NCBI RefSeq assembly: GCF_003265705.1
Contig: NW_020313045.1
Coordinates: 1,695,273 to 1,759,272, forward strand
Length of the DNA stretch: 64,000 bases
Reading direction: 5' to 3'
Source: Callorhinus ursinus
Taxonomy: Eukaryota; Chordata; Mammalia; Carnivora; Otariidae
A program made the translations under genes and the position numbers. Below the pieces are notes generated by a model, which was given only the letters and a program-made list of their open reading frames with translations, was not told where the DNA came from and searched no databases. Below are positions 11,500 through 21,332 of this stretch, piece by piece (position 1 is the first letter of the stretch; every line of letters starts with the position of its first letter).

Positions 11500-11640
11500 T
11501 ACGTTGCACAATTTACTTATGGGATCTCCTTTCATGCTCATATCAAGCAAGGGGCAGATTCTAGTACTGTTTCATCGCAAAAAGGGTCTGAAGCCCAGAG
11601 AGGTTAAGCAACGTGACCAGAATGAAACAGCTCATTGGCT
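11500..11640 (-). mobile_element. Possible MIR fragment
   Basis: 'gaagcccagagaggttaagcaacgtgaccagaatgaaacag' has the antisense MIR core pattern. Upstream sequence is too diverged to be sure. Confidence 0.5.
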
Positions 11641-12181
11641 TAAATAAGAACTATGATGTGCTTTCCACCATAGTGACTCACTCAGTGTAGCGCCCGATGC
11701 GGTCAAGACTCCAGAGGCTCATGTTGTCGACACTTCGGGGGGCCAGGGGGGAGGCTAAGGTGCAAGTGGACAGATGCTCCAGCGCAGGTATTAGTCCATC
11801 CAGAACCTTGTCTCTCTCTGGTCCTCCTCCGTTCATCTCTGCTGCCCCTATAGTTGCTTCTGACACTCTCGGCCTTCTTTTCAAGCAAGATCAATCCACG
11901 TTAGGAAATGTCTCATAATTGCTTGTGTTTTACCACAGAGTAATAAATGAGCATTTTCCATCACCTGATTTAGCAGTGCTTCCCCTGCCTGGAAGAGGAA
12001 GCAAATCAATGGAGAAGGAGCATTTTTTCAAATAACTCACCCTTCAAATGCGTGATCTCTAAGTTATTACAAATTATAAGGTTAAGACCTCTTAGACGAA
12101 TCCTAGCTGCTTAAAAATTTAAAACTCCAGGGTAAAGCCGCGAAGTACTAATGAGCTTCCAGCCACTAAATATCAGAATCT

Positions 12182-12204
12182 GGGCAGGGGGCGGGGTGGG
12201 GGGG
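12182..12204 (+). other. G-quadruplex motif
   Basis: Four G tracts with very short loops: GGG-CA-GGGGG-C-GGGG-T-GGGGGGG. Fits the standard G3+ N1-7 rule. Confidence 0.8.
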
Positions 12205-12274
12205 CTTGTTTTATGTGAGAGCATCTGAATGCATCACAGCCAGTGTGTGAAAGGTTTAAGGAAGAACTCTATTT

Positions 12275-12305
12275 GGGGGGAGGCAGTGGGCGGGGGTGGG
12301 GGATG
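12275..12305 (+). other. Second G-quadruplex motif
   Basis: GGGGGG, a 7-nt loop, GGG-C-GGGGG-T-GGGGG. Lies about 70 bp downstream of the first motif on the same strand. Confidence 0.75.
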
Positions 12306-12488
12306 GCAGGCGGCTTAGAACATTCCGGATGAGACTGGCTGGTTCTCTGATTGAGAAACGTGAGACTCGTCCAAACGCTTCATTATGTCAACGCAGCATT
12401 GGGTTTCCATAGCACATCCTTCCCCCGTCTGAAGAGGAGAAACAAAAGCATTTTATGAACTGTGATGCCTGCACACCAGGGTTGGAGG

Positions 12489-12521
<33 letters not shown>

Positions 12522-12530
12522 CGCGCGCGC
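12489..12530. repeat. (GT)n-(GC)n alternating tract, Z-DNA prone
   Basis: Forty-two bases of strict purine-pyrimidine alternation: a GT run followed by GCGCGCGTGTGCGCGCGCGC. CG/GC alternation is the strongest known Z-DNA former. Confidence 0.95.
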
Positions 12531-13861
12531 CTCGTGAGGAATCGGGATTAAAATCTCTAAGAAAATATGGCAGGCAGAAGCGACATGTAGTATTTATTTT
12601 CCCAATGGAAATGTAAACAGTGGTGGGAGAAGATGAACATATTTGGAGAACAAACTGTCCCAACCCAATTCCACGCTCCCTGAGACGCCTGCCTCACAAA
12701 GAAGGGCAAGAGCTGGGGGGCTTGGCGGCATGTGTCACATATAACCACCCCCCTCCAGACCCCCCTCCAGCTTATCACCAAACACGCCATCCCAGGGAGC
12801 CCATGGCTCACGGAGACCAATAAGGACCTGATAAAGTTCACATGCCCGTTCAAATGTTGTGTGGGCATCTGAGATGACAGAGTTCCCAGGTTCTGTTTCC
12901 TGCCTTTCGTGGGCTGCAATCGCCAGCTCATAGGTCCGATCTAGTCATCTCGGCCCCACCACCACACTGCAGATCCAGGAGCAGCCCACGGTGACACCCA
13001 CCGTGACCCAGCCCTGGGCTTTCCCCCTCTGATCACCAGTGCCCCACCTAGGCTGACACTAAATACCAAAACGACAATCTCATCTGAATTAAGGATGCTA
13101 CACTGGGCCACTTGGAGGGAACCTCCTGTTTGCTCAACACCAACCTCCCACTCTCCAGCCAGCTTGGGTCTGAGCTGCACATCTAAAATTAAATTATGCT
13201 TAGGATAATATTGTCTTGAGCTCACAGTTGCTGACATGGATATTGACAAAGACTTAGCCAGTATTTTAATAAGAAAACAAAACGCAGGAAAAGGCACCAG
13301 AGTTTCCAGGCGGATCATTAAGAAGCCGCCTCGGAGGCCAGAGGCCAGCATCACAGTCCGTCATACAACTTAAACTTCTTTTGACATCTAGTTATGTCGA
13401 AATGTGACTGATCACCTAGGGGTTGGAGCTCCTGAGAGGGAAAAGTTCACTGACAGACAGCCGCACGCGAAGCAGTTCTTAAATGAGAATCAAGAGAAAG
13501 TAGCATCCGGGCGTCCTGACACTCGGCAGCTGCTACCTGGATCCGTCTAACTAAGGCAGGCCTGTTCTGGTGAGTTCTATTAGCATCTGCACGCTTCTGT
13601 CTCATTATCACACATCTGCCCACCTTTATTCTAGTGATGCCGCTTCTCATCTGACAGCTCAGGCATTGTCAGGGCCTGGATATTATGGGAGCAGGGTACA
13701 GCGGGCTCAACATGTTCACTTTTATTTCCTAAAGACTGGTGTGCCGTGTGACAGTACCATGCGGCGGAGGTAAAGGAGGTAATTAATATATTGGACAGTT
13801 CCTAAACAAAGCTGAGGCATGGGTTTCTGGGTGAAGCCACCACTGCTGGAGCGGGGCTGTT

Positions 13862-13890
13862 GGGTGTGGGTGTGGGGGGGCGGCGCCGGG
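13862..13890 (+). other. G-quadruplex motif
   Basis: GGG-TGT-GGG-TGT-GGGGGGG-CGGCGCC-GGG. A further G-rich stretch (GGG-T-GGGGGG-A-GGGGGG) follows at about 13924-13940. Confidence 0.75.
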
Positions 13891-15124
13891 AGATCAAAGC
13901 CCTTGTAGACCTCAGCTCTTCCCGGGTGGGGGGAGGGGGGCTAGCAGAGAGCCACATGCCAAAGATGGGCTGAACTTGACACTTTGAATTTAAAAAACAA
14001 AACCAAAAAGCCACACTTCCGTGTTGAAAAACTTAACAACCGTCAACATCCTGGCCTTGGGATTTTCTGCGGGAACGCAGCATCTCAGCTGCCTCTGATG
14101 CTTCCAAACGGACCGCAAGTGCACGGAGGAGAGAGCCGGAGCCCTGACTCGCCCTGATTGCCACCATCATTAGAACGACAGTCAAGGGCGGCCGCGTTTA
14201 TGTAACACAATAGGCTCACACTGCTACCTTGAAACCCGAAATCGCTCTGTTGCACCTGCCACCCCATAACCCGTGGGGGTGATGCCGAACCTACCCAACA
14301 TGTCAGATAGGAGGGCTTTGGGGTTCTTTGCTCACTTCCAGTTGTCAAAGGAACTGGGTCCCCACCACCTCCACCCCCACCTTGCCTGCTGGGGTCTTCC
14401 TTGGGGTAAAAGAAGGCCCCTCGGTGTTCGGGTCATCTTGGGTTCTGACGGGGCTTTGAGCACTCCTGTGTCGTGTTCTAGAGGAAGCCTAAGGTTCCTG
14501 GCATGGGCACGATACAGGATAAAACATGGTCCCTCTGAAGGGAGGGAAACCCAGCTCTCTGCTTCCCAACCCCTGCTAACATCGTGGAAACAATAGAAAT
14601 TGGCAGAGAGGACGAGAGGTGCCCACTGAGACTCAAACCCCAAGGGACCCCAAAGGGAGCCTAAAATGGCATCCCCGACAAGCCCCAGCCAGCCCGAGGA
14701 GCCGGTGTGTGCAGTTCCATGAGCCACATAGGAAAGCCATTTAGGAAACTCCTGGCTTCCCTCCCGGCGCTCACGGCTTTCATCCCTCTGATATTTCTTT
14801 GTTCTCCTGCTCGCTGAGGGTTTGTACGGGTTAATGGAAAAATTACTGCTATTTTGCAACAATGCAATCAAAGTCAGTTCAGCAAACCCTGATAAAGTGA
14901 GAATAGCTTATTCAGATTGAGCTGGCAGGCCTGAACTCACAATTGCAAAGTTTGAATACAAAATAAGATATTCCCTTTTTTTAAAAAAAAAAAAAGACAG
15001 AATCCGTTGTCATTCATGCTAAAAAGGCATTACAGACTGTCGACACTGTACAGAAAAATAGGAGATGTTGACCTTTTTACTATAGACTTTTCTCTACTGT
15101 TGCCCTTCTTTCAACTGCACATTG

Positions 15125-15163
15125 CCCCCCCCCCCCTCCCCCCCCCCCCCCCCCCCCCCCCCC
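15125..15163. repeat. Long C homopolymer tract
   Basis: Twelve C, one T, then 26 C. It is flanked by CA-rich sequence (actcacacacactc). The complementary strand is an extreme G tract. Length should be treated with caution, as such tracts are error-prone in sequencing. Confidence 0.9.
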
Positions 15164-15502
15164 TGCACTCACACACACTCTTTTCAGCTGTGTGTTATCT
15201 CAAATAATTACCCTCGCTTCTGGCTGTCCCTGGTGACTTCTGCTGCTAAAAAAGCTACTCATTGTCGGAGACTGAAGAGGGATTTCAAACCTGCTTCTTG
15301 TGGCCGGGCAACGGCTCTTAATTAACCACTCAGGTATTGAAGAAGCTCCCAGCCCAGCTCGCTTCCATATGGCTGGAACATGTCCGCAGTGATAATCACG
15401 GAAGGAAATATTGTATCAAAAAAGAGCTCACACCACCGAAAGCTTGTGCAAATTATTTTTAATGATTCTTCTCTGGTGAGTCGGCTTATTTGTTACTTCA
15501 AG

Positions 15503-15525
15503 CAGAGAGAGAGAGAGAGAGAGAG
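15503..15525. repeat. (GA)n microsatellite
   Basis: Roughly eleven GA units with no SINE sequence around them. Confidence 0.9.
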
Positions 15526-15907
15526 TGGAAGGCATTTGTCCTTGACCCAGATCCTCACAGCACACAGCCCCCCCCATGCCCCCTGCCCCCCTAAATCCGA
15601 TCCTGGATGCTGGACAGAGAGAGGGTACCCCCAAGTAGCGAGCCCCGCCAGGTACCCTAGAGGGCTTTTCCCACTCTGATTTTCCGGGAGCTTTTGTTTC
15701 TATTGGGTGCCTCACTCTTCTCGAACACAAGCACATGCACACACACCAAATTCACAGGATTTCGACCCGGCGAGTGATTTTCAATAACTCAAGGACTGAG
15801 CTGTTTGGCAGTACTTCATATATTCCTGCCTCCAGTATTTCTTGCTTTAAATAATCCTGCCAAGGGGGAGGGGGTTGCTGGTGCTGGCCGGGAGTGGAGG
15901 TGGCCGA

Positions 15908-16290
15908 GTTTATAAACCTAATTAACAATGAAGTTGCATTTACATTTTAAAAACCACCTATCCACTAGCATACTGTGTCACTAGACATTATGTACGATTT
16001 TACTTTGCGACAGAAACCATTACATTTAAAAATTCATTACAGCAAGGTTAGTTAGACACATGATGGATGCAGCTTTAATCCTGCCATATATTATTACAGT
16101 TAAAATGTAAATGATGAAAAATATTTTGTGCTTATCAGCATTTATGTGGAAATGTGTTTTACAGTGATATATGGTGTTATATTTCTATTATTGTGATGGA
16201 AAGAAAGCAATACAAAAAGATGAAGTGTTTATTAAAACATGGTTACTTGTGATAACATATTCCTGTTGTACATGACTTTAAACATATTCA
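15908..16290. other. AT-rich candidate enhancer (conserved non-coding) block
   Basis: A repeat-free block of about 380 bp. It is AT-rich with many TAAT/ATTA cores ('cctaattaacaatg', 'tattattacag'), GATA-type sites ('gcttatcagc', 'tgataac') and no open frame. Motif density suggests an enhancer. No conservation test was possible. Confidence 0.4.
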
Positions 16291-16454
16291 CTGAGGGCAT
16301 TTGTCCAAAACAACTGTGAAATGTATTTGCCGTGCGAATCGGGCTAAGTTTTTTCTTCTGATTACAGTTCTTTTTAATAGACCAATATTAATTCAAACTC
16401 ATGTAGAATGCTGTGAAGTTGGCAGCTCTGTTTCCTTTCTGATGTGGTTAAAAA

Positions 16455-16488
16455 TGCGTGTGTGTGTGTGCGCGTGCGCACGCGTGTG
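16455..16488. repeat. (TG)n/(CG) tract with 14-bp palindrome
   Basis: Alternating purine-pyrimidine run centred on the palindrome CGCGTGCGCACGCG (16471-16484). Both Z-DNA and cruciform formation are plausible. Confidence 0.9.
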
Positions 16489-16684
16489 TTTAGAGACACA
16501 GTTGACGGCTATAAAAAGAAGGCTTGCGTGTTTATTTTGTACAATCATCCAGAGGAAAACGGGCCACCCGACTGAATGATGTTTCCAAAGTGATGTCATT
16601 GAGGGCACAATAAAACCCTATTACAGTTGTAATTAACACGATGGAAAAGTAGACTCGAGCGTCACTTTCCCATCAGGTGAGCAC

Positions 16685-16703
16685 AAAAAAAAAAAAAAAA
16701 AAA
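16685..16703. repeat. Poly-A tract
   Basis: Nineteen A with no recognised element attached. A second A-run lies at 16975-16989. Confidence 0.9.
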
Positions 16704-17342
16704 TGACGAGGCCGTGCTGGGTCCATTCGTGGTTCTGCTGGGGCACAGGAATATTTTAGTTGTGTCGTGGAGGAGTTGGTGAAGCAAGAGCACTGCAAAC
16801 CTCAGATACTGTACCGGACAGGAAAGTTACCTCTTAGCTCTCCTTTTGCCAAGTTCACTCACAATGTGGTTCCTGCCCCCCCCGCCCCGTTTTCACCAGC
16901 CCAAGAACAATAGTACATCCAACTACAAAATGAAATAGAACACAAAAAGAAAATAAACCTCATCAGCAACCACCAAAAAAAAAAAAAAAGGAAAAGAAAA
17001 TTTATTACTAAATCCTATTTAAAGAAAAGGAACAAAAGACAAAAGGCCTTCTTCCTACAGGCATTCTCTGCTGTATCTCTCATCATTTAGGACAAGGTGG
17101 TTACTATTTCACCCAACTGTCTTTTGGCCCCTAACCTTCGGAGTAGGAAGGCTAAAACAGTGTTTCCTGGGTACTGAGGAGTGATGTCTGTTCAGGGTCC
17201 ATGCTACCTGATTCACTGTATCAACTGGAACTCTTTCTCCCACCTCCTGTGGATGACAGATCTTGTAATAGATTTAAAATTGAACAGGCTTGAAAATCAG
17301 TCCCACCTTCCCCTTCTTTCATTCAGTGTCCCAAGCTTTGCA

Positions 17343-17365
17343 GGGGGCGGGGGGGCGGGCAAGGG
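17343..17365 (+). other. G-quadruplex motif
   Basis: GGGGG-C-GGGGGGG-C-GGG-CAA-GGG, loops of 1-3 nt. Confidence 0.8.
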
Positions 17366-17902
17366 TGACAGAGACTCCATGCAAATTTCCATCAGGTCTC
17401 CCCCCCCACCCATTCTTTTTCTTCTCCTAACAGCTGCTTGCAGGAGGATGTCGTTGTGTACATTAGCACTGTAAGGTTTCGCACCCTTCGGGGCTACCTT
17501 TGGCACAGGAAGCAAGGAATGGGCGAGCCAAGGATAATACAGGCTCGCTATTTCCTATCTCAGCTCTTTCCCTAGCTCTGCTCCCTGGCTGCCTGGAGTT
17601 GTTATCTTTAGGAAGTCCAAGGTGGAAGGGGGGGCGCTTATCTGGCTCCCATCCGAGCTGGAGACATGAAACTCCTCTCGGCACACCTTGGGAACATTGT
17701 CACACAAGGGTCACATCCGCTCAGATTCGACGCCGGTGACTGAACGGGGCCTGTGACCTACGCGGATCTTCACCTCTCTTTGTTTCTTGCATACAACCGA
17801 CTCAGCTGATTTCCTTCAAAGGGCAGGTTATTGGACTGGCGAGCGTGCCTTCCCATTCCATCAGGAATGGAGAGAGCCTCCCACACCCTCTACAAAACAC
17901 TG

Positions 17903-17922
17903 CCTCTCTCTCTCTCTCTCTC
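17903..17922. repeat. (CT)n microsatellite
   Basis: About ten CT units, followed by a T-rich stretch. Not part of a SINE. Confidence 0.9.
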
Positions 17923-18109
17923 GTGCATTTCTCTCTTTTTTTTCTTTCAAATTTTTAGTTTATTTTAAAGAACCCCCACCCCCGTCCCCGCCACACTTAC
18001 CAACACACATGCTTTCTGAAGGAAGCACGGGCTCTCAAAACAACTCGCACTTGGGTCTATTTTTCCGGCTTCAAGAATTTTCCCAAGCCAGGATCCCAGA
18101 AGCTGTGGA

Positions 18110-18560
18110 GTGACCTGAGGTTGCCCTATTAAATGTATTTATTTCTTAGAGCTGAAGAATATTTGCTGAAAGCTGGATTATCACTTGGTAGACCACCAGC
18201 AGCTGTTGAAAACCAGGGCATAAAAGCTTGTTTATGTCTTTAATGGCCCACTTAATGATGGAGCAAGTATGTTATTCATAATAAAATGCCAAGGAATAAT
18301 CTTAATACCCCAATGCATGGTGCTAGTGAATTAAGAAACATCTGCTATGTCATAAAAGAACATTTTATTTGGGATCTGCATTAAAAACATGATTCCATGG
18401 AGTTCTACTGATTTATATTGTACACAACAAATTATGATGTCTTGAAGTAATTACATTTTACAATTAAACCTACAAGGGCCACTCTTGGAAAAAAAAAAAA
18501 ATCCTAACCAGTCTTCATCATTCTAGATCATTTAAGCACAGACTGTGGCCATACCTCAAT
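18110..18560. other. AT-rich candidate conserved non-coding block
   Basis: No repeat is recognised. Homeodomain-like sites ('cttaatgatgg', 'gaattaagaa', 'caattaaacc') and short AT-rich words are dense. An A13 run lies near 18490. It resembles enhancer-type sequence, not proven. Confidence 0.35.
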
Positions 18561-19179
18561 ATATTTCACCAAAGCCATGCTTAAAATCTCTCTCGGTGTT
18601 TGCTCCTCCCTTGCAAGATAACCAAGCTGAATGATGCTCCAGAAATCATCTTTGCAGAATACCATGCCTGTTTCGATTCTAGGGGAAAAGTGTACAAAAT
18701 AGGGCCTTTCCGCCTGTCTCCTGTCTGATTCTGACTCGGAAGGTTATTTTAATGTTACTTGAGAGATGAAGATCCAGAACCTGGACCAGGCTGGGAATGG
18801 AAAGGACGGACCCCACCCCCACAGGCTTAGTACGAGTGCGATGGGTGGGGGGAGGGAGGTACACTCCCAGAGGGAGAGATGCCAAGAGTCTGGGACAGGG
18901 TGGCCCTAGAAATGTCCCCGAAAGAGGAAAGGTGCTGAAGGCACAGGGTGTGACCAGCCCAGTCCCAGCCCTTGCCCTCTCTACTCCAGATGGCGTCTGT
19001 CTTCAACACACCCGCTATCACACCAGGAAACTGTGTGTCACCACCTCCGTGCCCAACACCACTCATGATTCCAGGGACATGTCTATTGCTTCCTGGAGCT
19101 GGGTCCTCGGAAAGCAAATGTAGCAAGAGGAGAAAGAGGAGTTATTTTAAAAGCTGGTTGTAGGGCAAGCTGGTTGTCC

Positions 19180-19305
19180 AAGGGCAGCGGCTCTTGACCC
19201 GGGCTGCTTTGGCAAATGACCTGGGCTGATGGAAAGAATACTTGTACCGGACTCTACCCCCAGAAATTCCTATCTCATTGGTCTGCAGTGTCCATCCACC
19301 TGCCC

Positions 19306-19358
<53 letters not shown>

Positions 19359-19425
19359 GTATTTTTTATAAGCTCCCCTGATGATTCTCATGTGCAGTCA
19401 GAGTTGAAAACTACTGCTCTTAGGA
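19180..19425 (+). mobile_element. MER5A-type hAT-Charlie DNA element
   Basis: Starts 'gcagcggctcttgacccgggctg' and ends 'aagctcccctgatgattctcatgtgcag...gttgaaaactactgctc', the familiar MER5 terminal pattern. It is split in the middle by a long CA microsatellite. Confidence 0.8.
19305..19355. repeat. (CA)25 microsatellite
   Basis: Perfect CA run of about 51 bp, the longest dinucleotide array in the window. Likely polymorphic. Confidence 0.97.
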
Positions 19426-19504
19426 GATTAGATTTTTTTTAAAGGTGGGTGGTTCTTTGGTCAGGCAGACCCCTCCAAGAGCTTTTTTGGTTTTAAACAG
19501 TGAG

Positions 19505-19627
19505 GCTGCCTGCCGTGGGTGGGAATGGTAAATGTCAGATGGTGCTATCACTCTGGAAAACAAGATGGTGGTTCCTCCAAAAATTAAGCAGAATTACCAT
19601 ACGATCCAGGAATTCTACTTCTAGGTA
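19505..19627 (+). mobile_element. L1 LINE, left part (split by Tigger1)
   Basis: 'gtgggaatggtaaatgtcagatggtgctatcactctggaaaac...ttaccatacgatccaggaattctacttctaggta' is the end of L1 ORF2 in the sense direction. It resumes after the inserted DNA transposon. Confidence 0.85.
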
Positions 19628-19747
19628 CAGGCCCATCTCGGAGATGCTGCAGCTTCTGTTCCGGACCACTGCAATAAAGCAAATATTGCAATAAAACCAG
19701 TCAATTGAAAGTTTTGTTTTCCCAGTGCATCTAAAAATTGTGTCTAG

Positions 19748-19859
19748 GGACGCCTGGGTGGCTCAGTCGGTTAAGCAGCTGCCTCCAGCTCAGGTCATGA
19801 TCCCAGGGTCCTGGGATCAAGTTGCTCTCCCTCTCCCTCTGTCCCTCCCCCTGCTGGTG

Positions 19860-19890
<31 letters not shown>

Positions 19891-19916
19891 AAATAAATAA
19901 AATCTTTTAAAAAATC
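19748..19916 (+). mobile_element. SINEC inside Tigger1
   Basis: Sense SINE: 'cgcctgggtggctcagtcggttaagcagctgcc', 'atgatcccagggtcctgggatc', (TC)n, 'aaataaataaataaaatctt'. The segment between core and CT-rich part is shortened relative to other copies. Confidence 0.95.
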
Positions 19917-20386
19917 TGCTGTAGTCCATTAAGTGTGCAATAGCATTATTCCTTAATAATGTATATAGTCTAATTTAAAAGTACTTTGTTGCTAAAAAAT
20001 GTTAACCGTCTTTGGAGATTTCAGAGAGCCCTAATCTTTTTGCTGGAGGAGGGTCTTGCCTGGATGCTGATGGCTGCCGACTGATCAGGGTGGTGTTTCC
20101 TGAAGGCTGGGGTGGCTGTGGCAACTTCTTAATGTAAAACAACGATGATGTTTACAGGATTAATTGGCTCTTCCTTTCATGAATGATGTCTCTGTAGCAC
20201 GTGAGTCTGTTTGGTAGCATTTTACCCACAGTAGAGCTTCTTTCGGAATCGGAGTCCATCCTCTCAAACCCTCCCGCCGCTTCATCAACTAAGTTTATGT
20301 AACGTTCTGAATTCTCTGTTGTCATTCCAACAGTCTTCACAGCATCTTCACCAGGAGCAGATTCCATCTCAAGAAACTATTGTCCA

Positions 20387-20566
20387 GGGGCCCCTGGGTG
20401 GCTCAGTCCGTCAAGCGTCTGACCCTTGATTTCAGCTCAGGTCATGATCTCAGGGTCACAGGATCAAGCCCTGCATCAGGCTCCCCACTCAGCACAGAGT
20501 CTGCTGGAGATTCTCTCCCTCTGCTCCTCCCCCTGCCTCTCTCTAAAATAAATATCTTTTGTTATA
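20387..20566 (+). mobile_element. SINEC inside Tigger1 (second copy)
   Basis: Sense SINE beginning 'ggggcccctgggtggctcagtccg'. Flanked by AAGAAACTA at 20371-20379 and 20567-20575, a probable target-site duplication within the Tigger1 sequence. Confidence 0.93.
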
Positions 20567-20791
20567 AAGAAACTACTTTCTTTGCTCTTCCATAAGCAAC
20601 TTCTCATCTGCTGAGGCTGTATCATGAGAGGGCAGCCATTTGGCCCCGTTGCCAGGCTCCACTTCTCATTCCGGTTGTCTTGCTTCTTCTACTTCATCTG
20701 CAGTGACTTCCTCTGCTGAGGTCGTGAACCTTCAATTTGTAAAAAAAAAAAGTGCAATCTTTGCAAAGCACAAGAAAGCAAAGCATGCCTG

Positions 20792-21330
20792 CGTATCCCT
20801 GGAAGAATGGATCCTTCTCAGGATCCTGAGAAGGTTCTTGCACACCCATGTTCATTGCATTATTCACAGTAGCCAACAGTGCAAGCAACCCAAGTGTCCT
20901 TCCCTGGATGAACGGATAAACAAATGTGGTATGTCCATTCAATGGAATATGATTCAGCCTTAAAAAGGAGGGAAGTTCTGACACCTGCTACAAGATGGAT
21001 GAACCTTGAGGACATTGTGCGGAGTGAAAAAAAACAGCAACAAAAAGACAATGACTGTATGCCTGCACTTATCTGAGGTACCTAGGATAACTAAATTCAT
21101 AGCTACAGGAAATGGCATGGTGACTGCCAGGGGCTGGGGGAGGGAAGAATGGGGGACAGTTTGAGTTTGGGAAGATGAAAATGCTCTGGAGATGGATGGT
21201 GGTGACAGTTGCACAACTACATAAGTGTACTTAATACCCTTGAACTGTATACTTAGCTACTGGTTAAGATGGTAAATTTTATACTTATTTTACCGTAATT
21301 TTTTTAAAAATTAAAAAAAAATCTTTAAAT
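20792..21330 (+). mobile_element. L1 LINE, right part with 3' UTR
   Basis: Continues the L1: 'caagtgtccttccctggatgaacggataaacaaatgtggtatgtcc', 'tggaatatgattcagcctta', 'gttgcacaactacataag', 'gaactgtatactta...ggtaaattttata'. This is an L1MA/L1MB-like 3' end. It also carries a 22-bp perfect palindrome at 20813-20834. Confidence 0.9.
20813..20834. repeat. 22-bp perfect palindrome
   Basis: The half-site CCTTCTCAGGA is followed immediately by its exact reverse complement, with no spacer. Centred on GGATCC. Lies in the L1 fragment next to the Tigger1 junction. Confidence 0.95.
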
Positions 21331-21332
21331 TG

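Larger units (their letters stand above)
10602..19179. other. 8.6-kb block almost free of interspersed repeats
   Basis: Apart from one possible MIR near 11500-11640 and simple repeats, I recognise no SINE, LINE, LTR or DNA transposon. No gene is supported either. The longest frame is 179 codons on the minus strand (14332-14871), without domains. AT-rich sub-blocks with homeodomain-like ATTA cores occur at 10760-11000, 11100-11190, 11920-12180, 15908-16290 and 18110-18560. Such depletion is typical of regulatory landscapes around developmental genes. Confidence 0.55.
19628..20791 (-). mobile_element. Tigger1-type DNA transposon, internally deleted
   Basis: The left end CAGGCCCATCTCGGAGAT and the right end 'aaagcaaagcatgcctg' form the diverged Tigger1 terminal inverted repeats. 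TA lies just before the left end and two bases past the right end. Internal phrases such as 'ctttttgctggaggagggtcttgcctgg', 'actgatcagggtggtg' and 'cagtcttcacagcatcttcacc' fit the antisense transposase region. Most of the transposase is missing, so it is dead. Two SINEs lie inside it. Confidence 0.85.

Noticed and set aside
14332..14871. 179-codon minus-strand frame
   Set aside because: No domain, low-quality composition, overlapping frames on both strands. Probably chance.
19748..19916. tRNA-like sequence (A- and B-box-like) at SINE 5' ends
   Set aside because: It is the tRNA-derived head of SINEC. No intact cloverleaf or functional tRNA gene.
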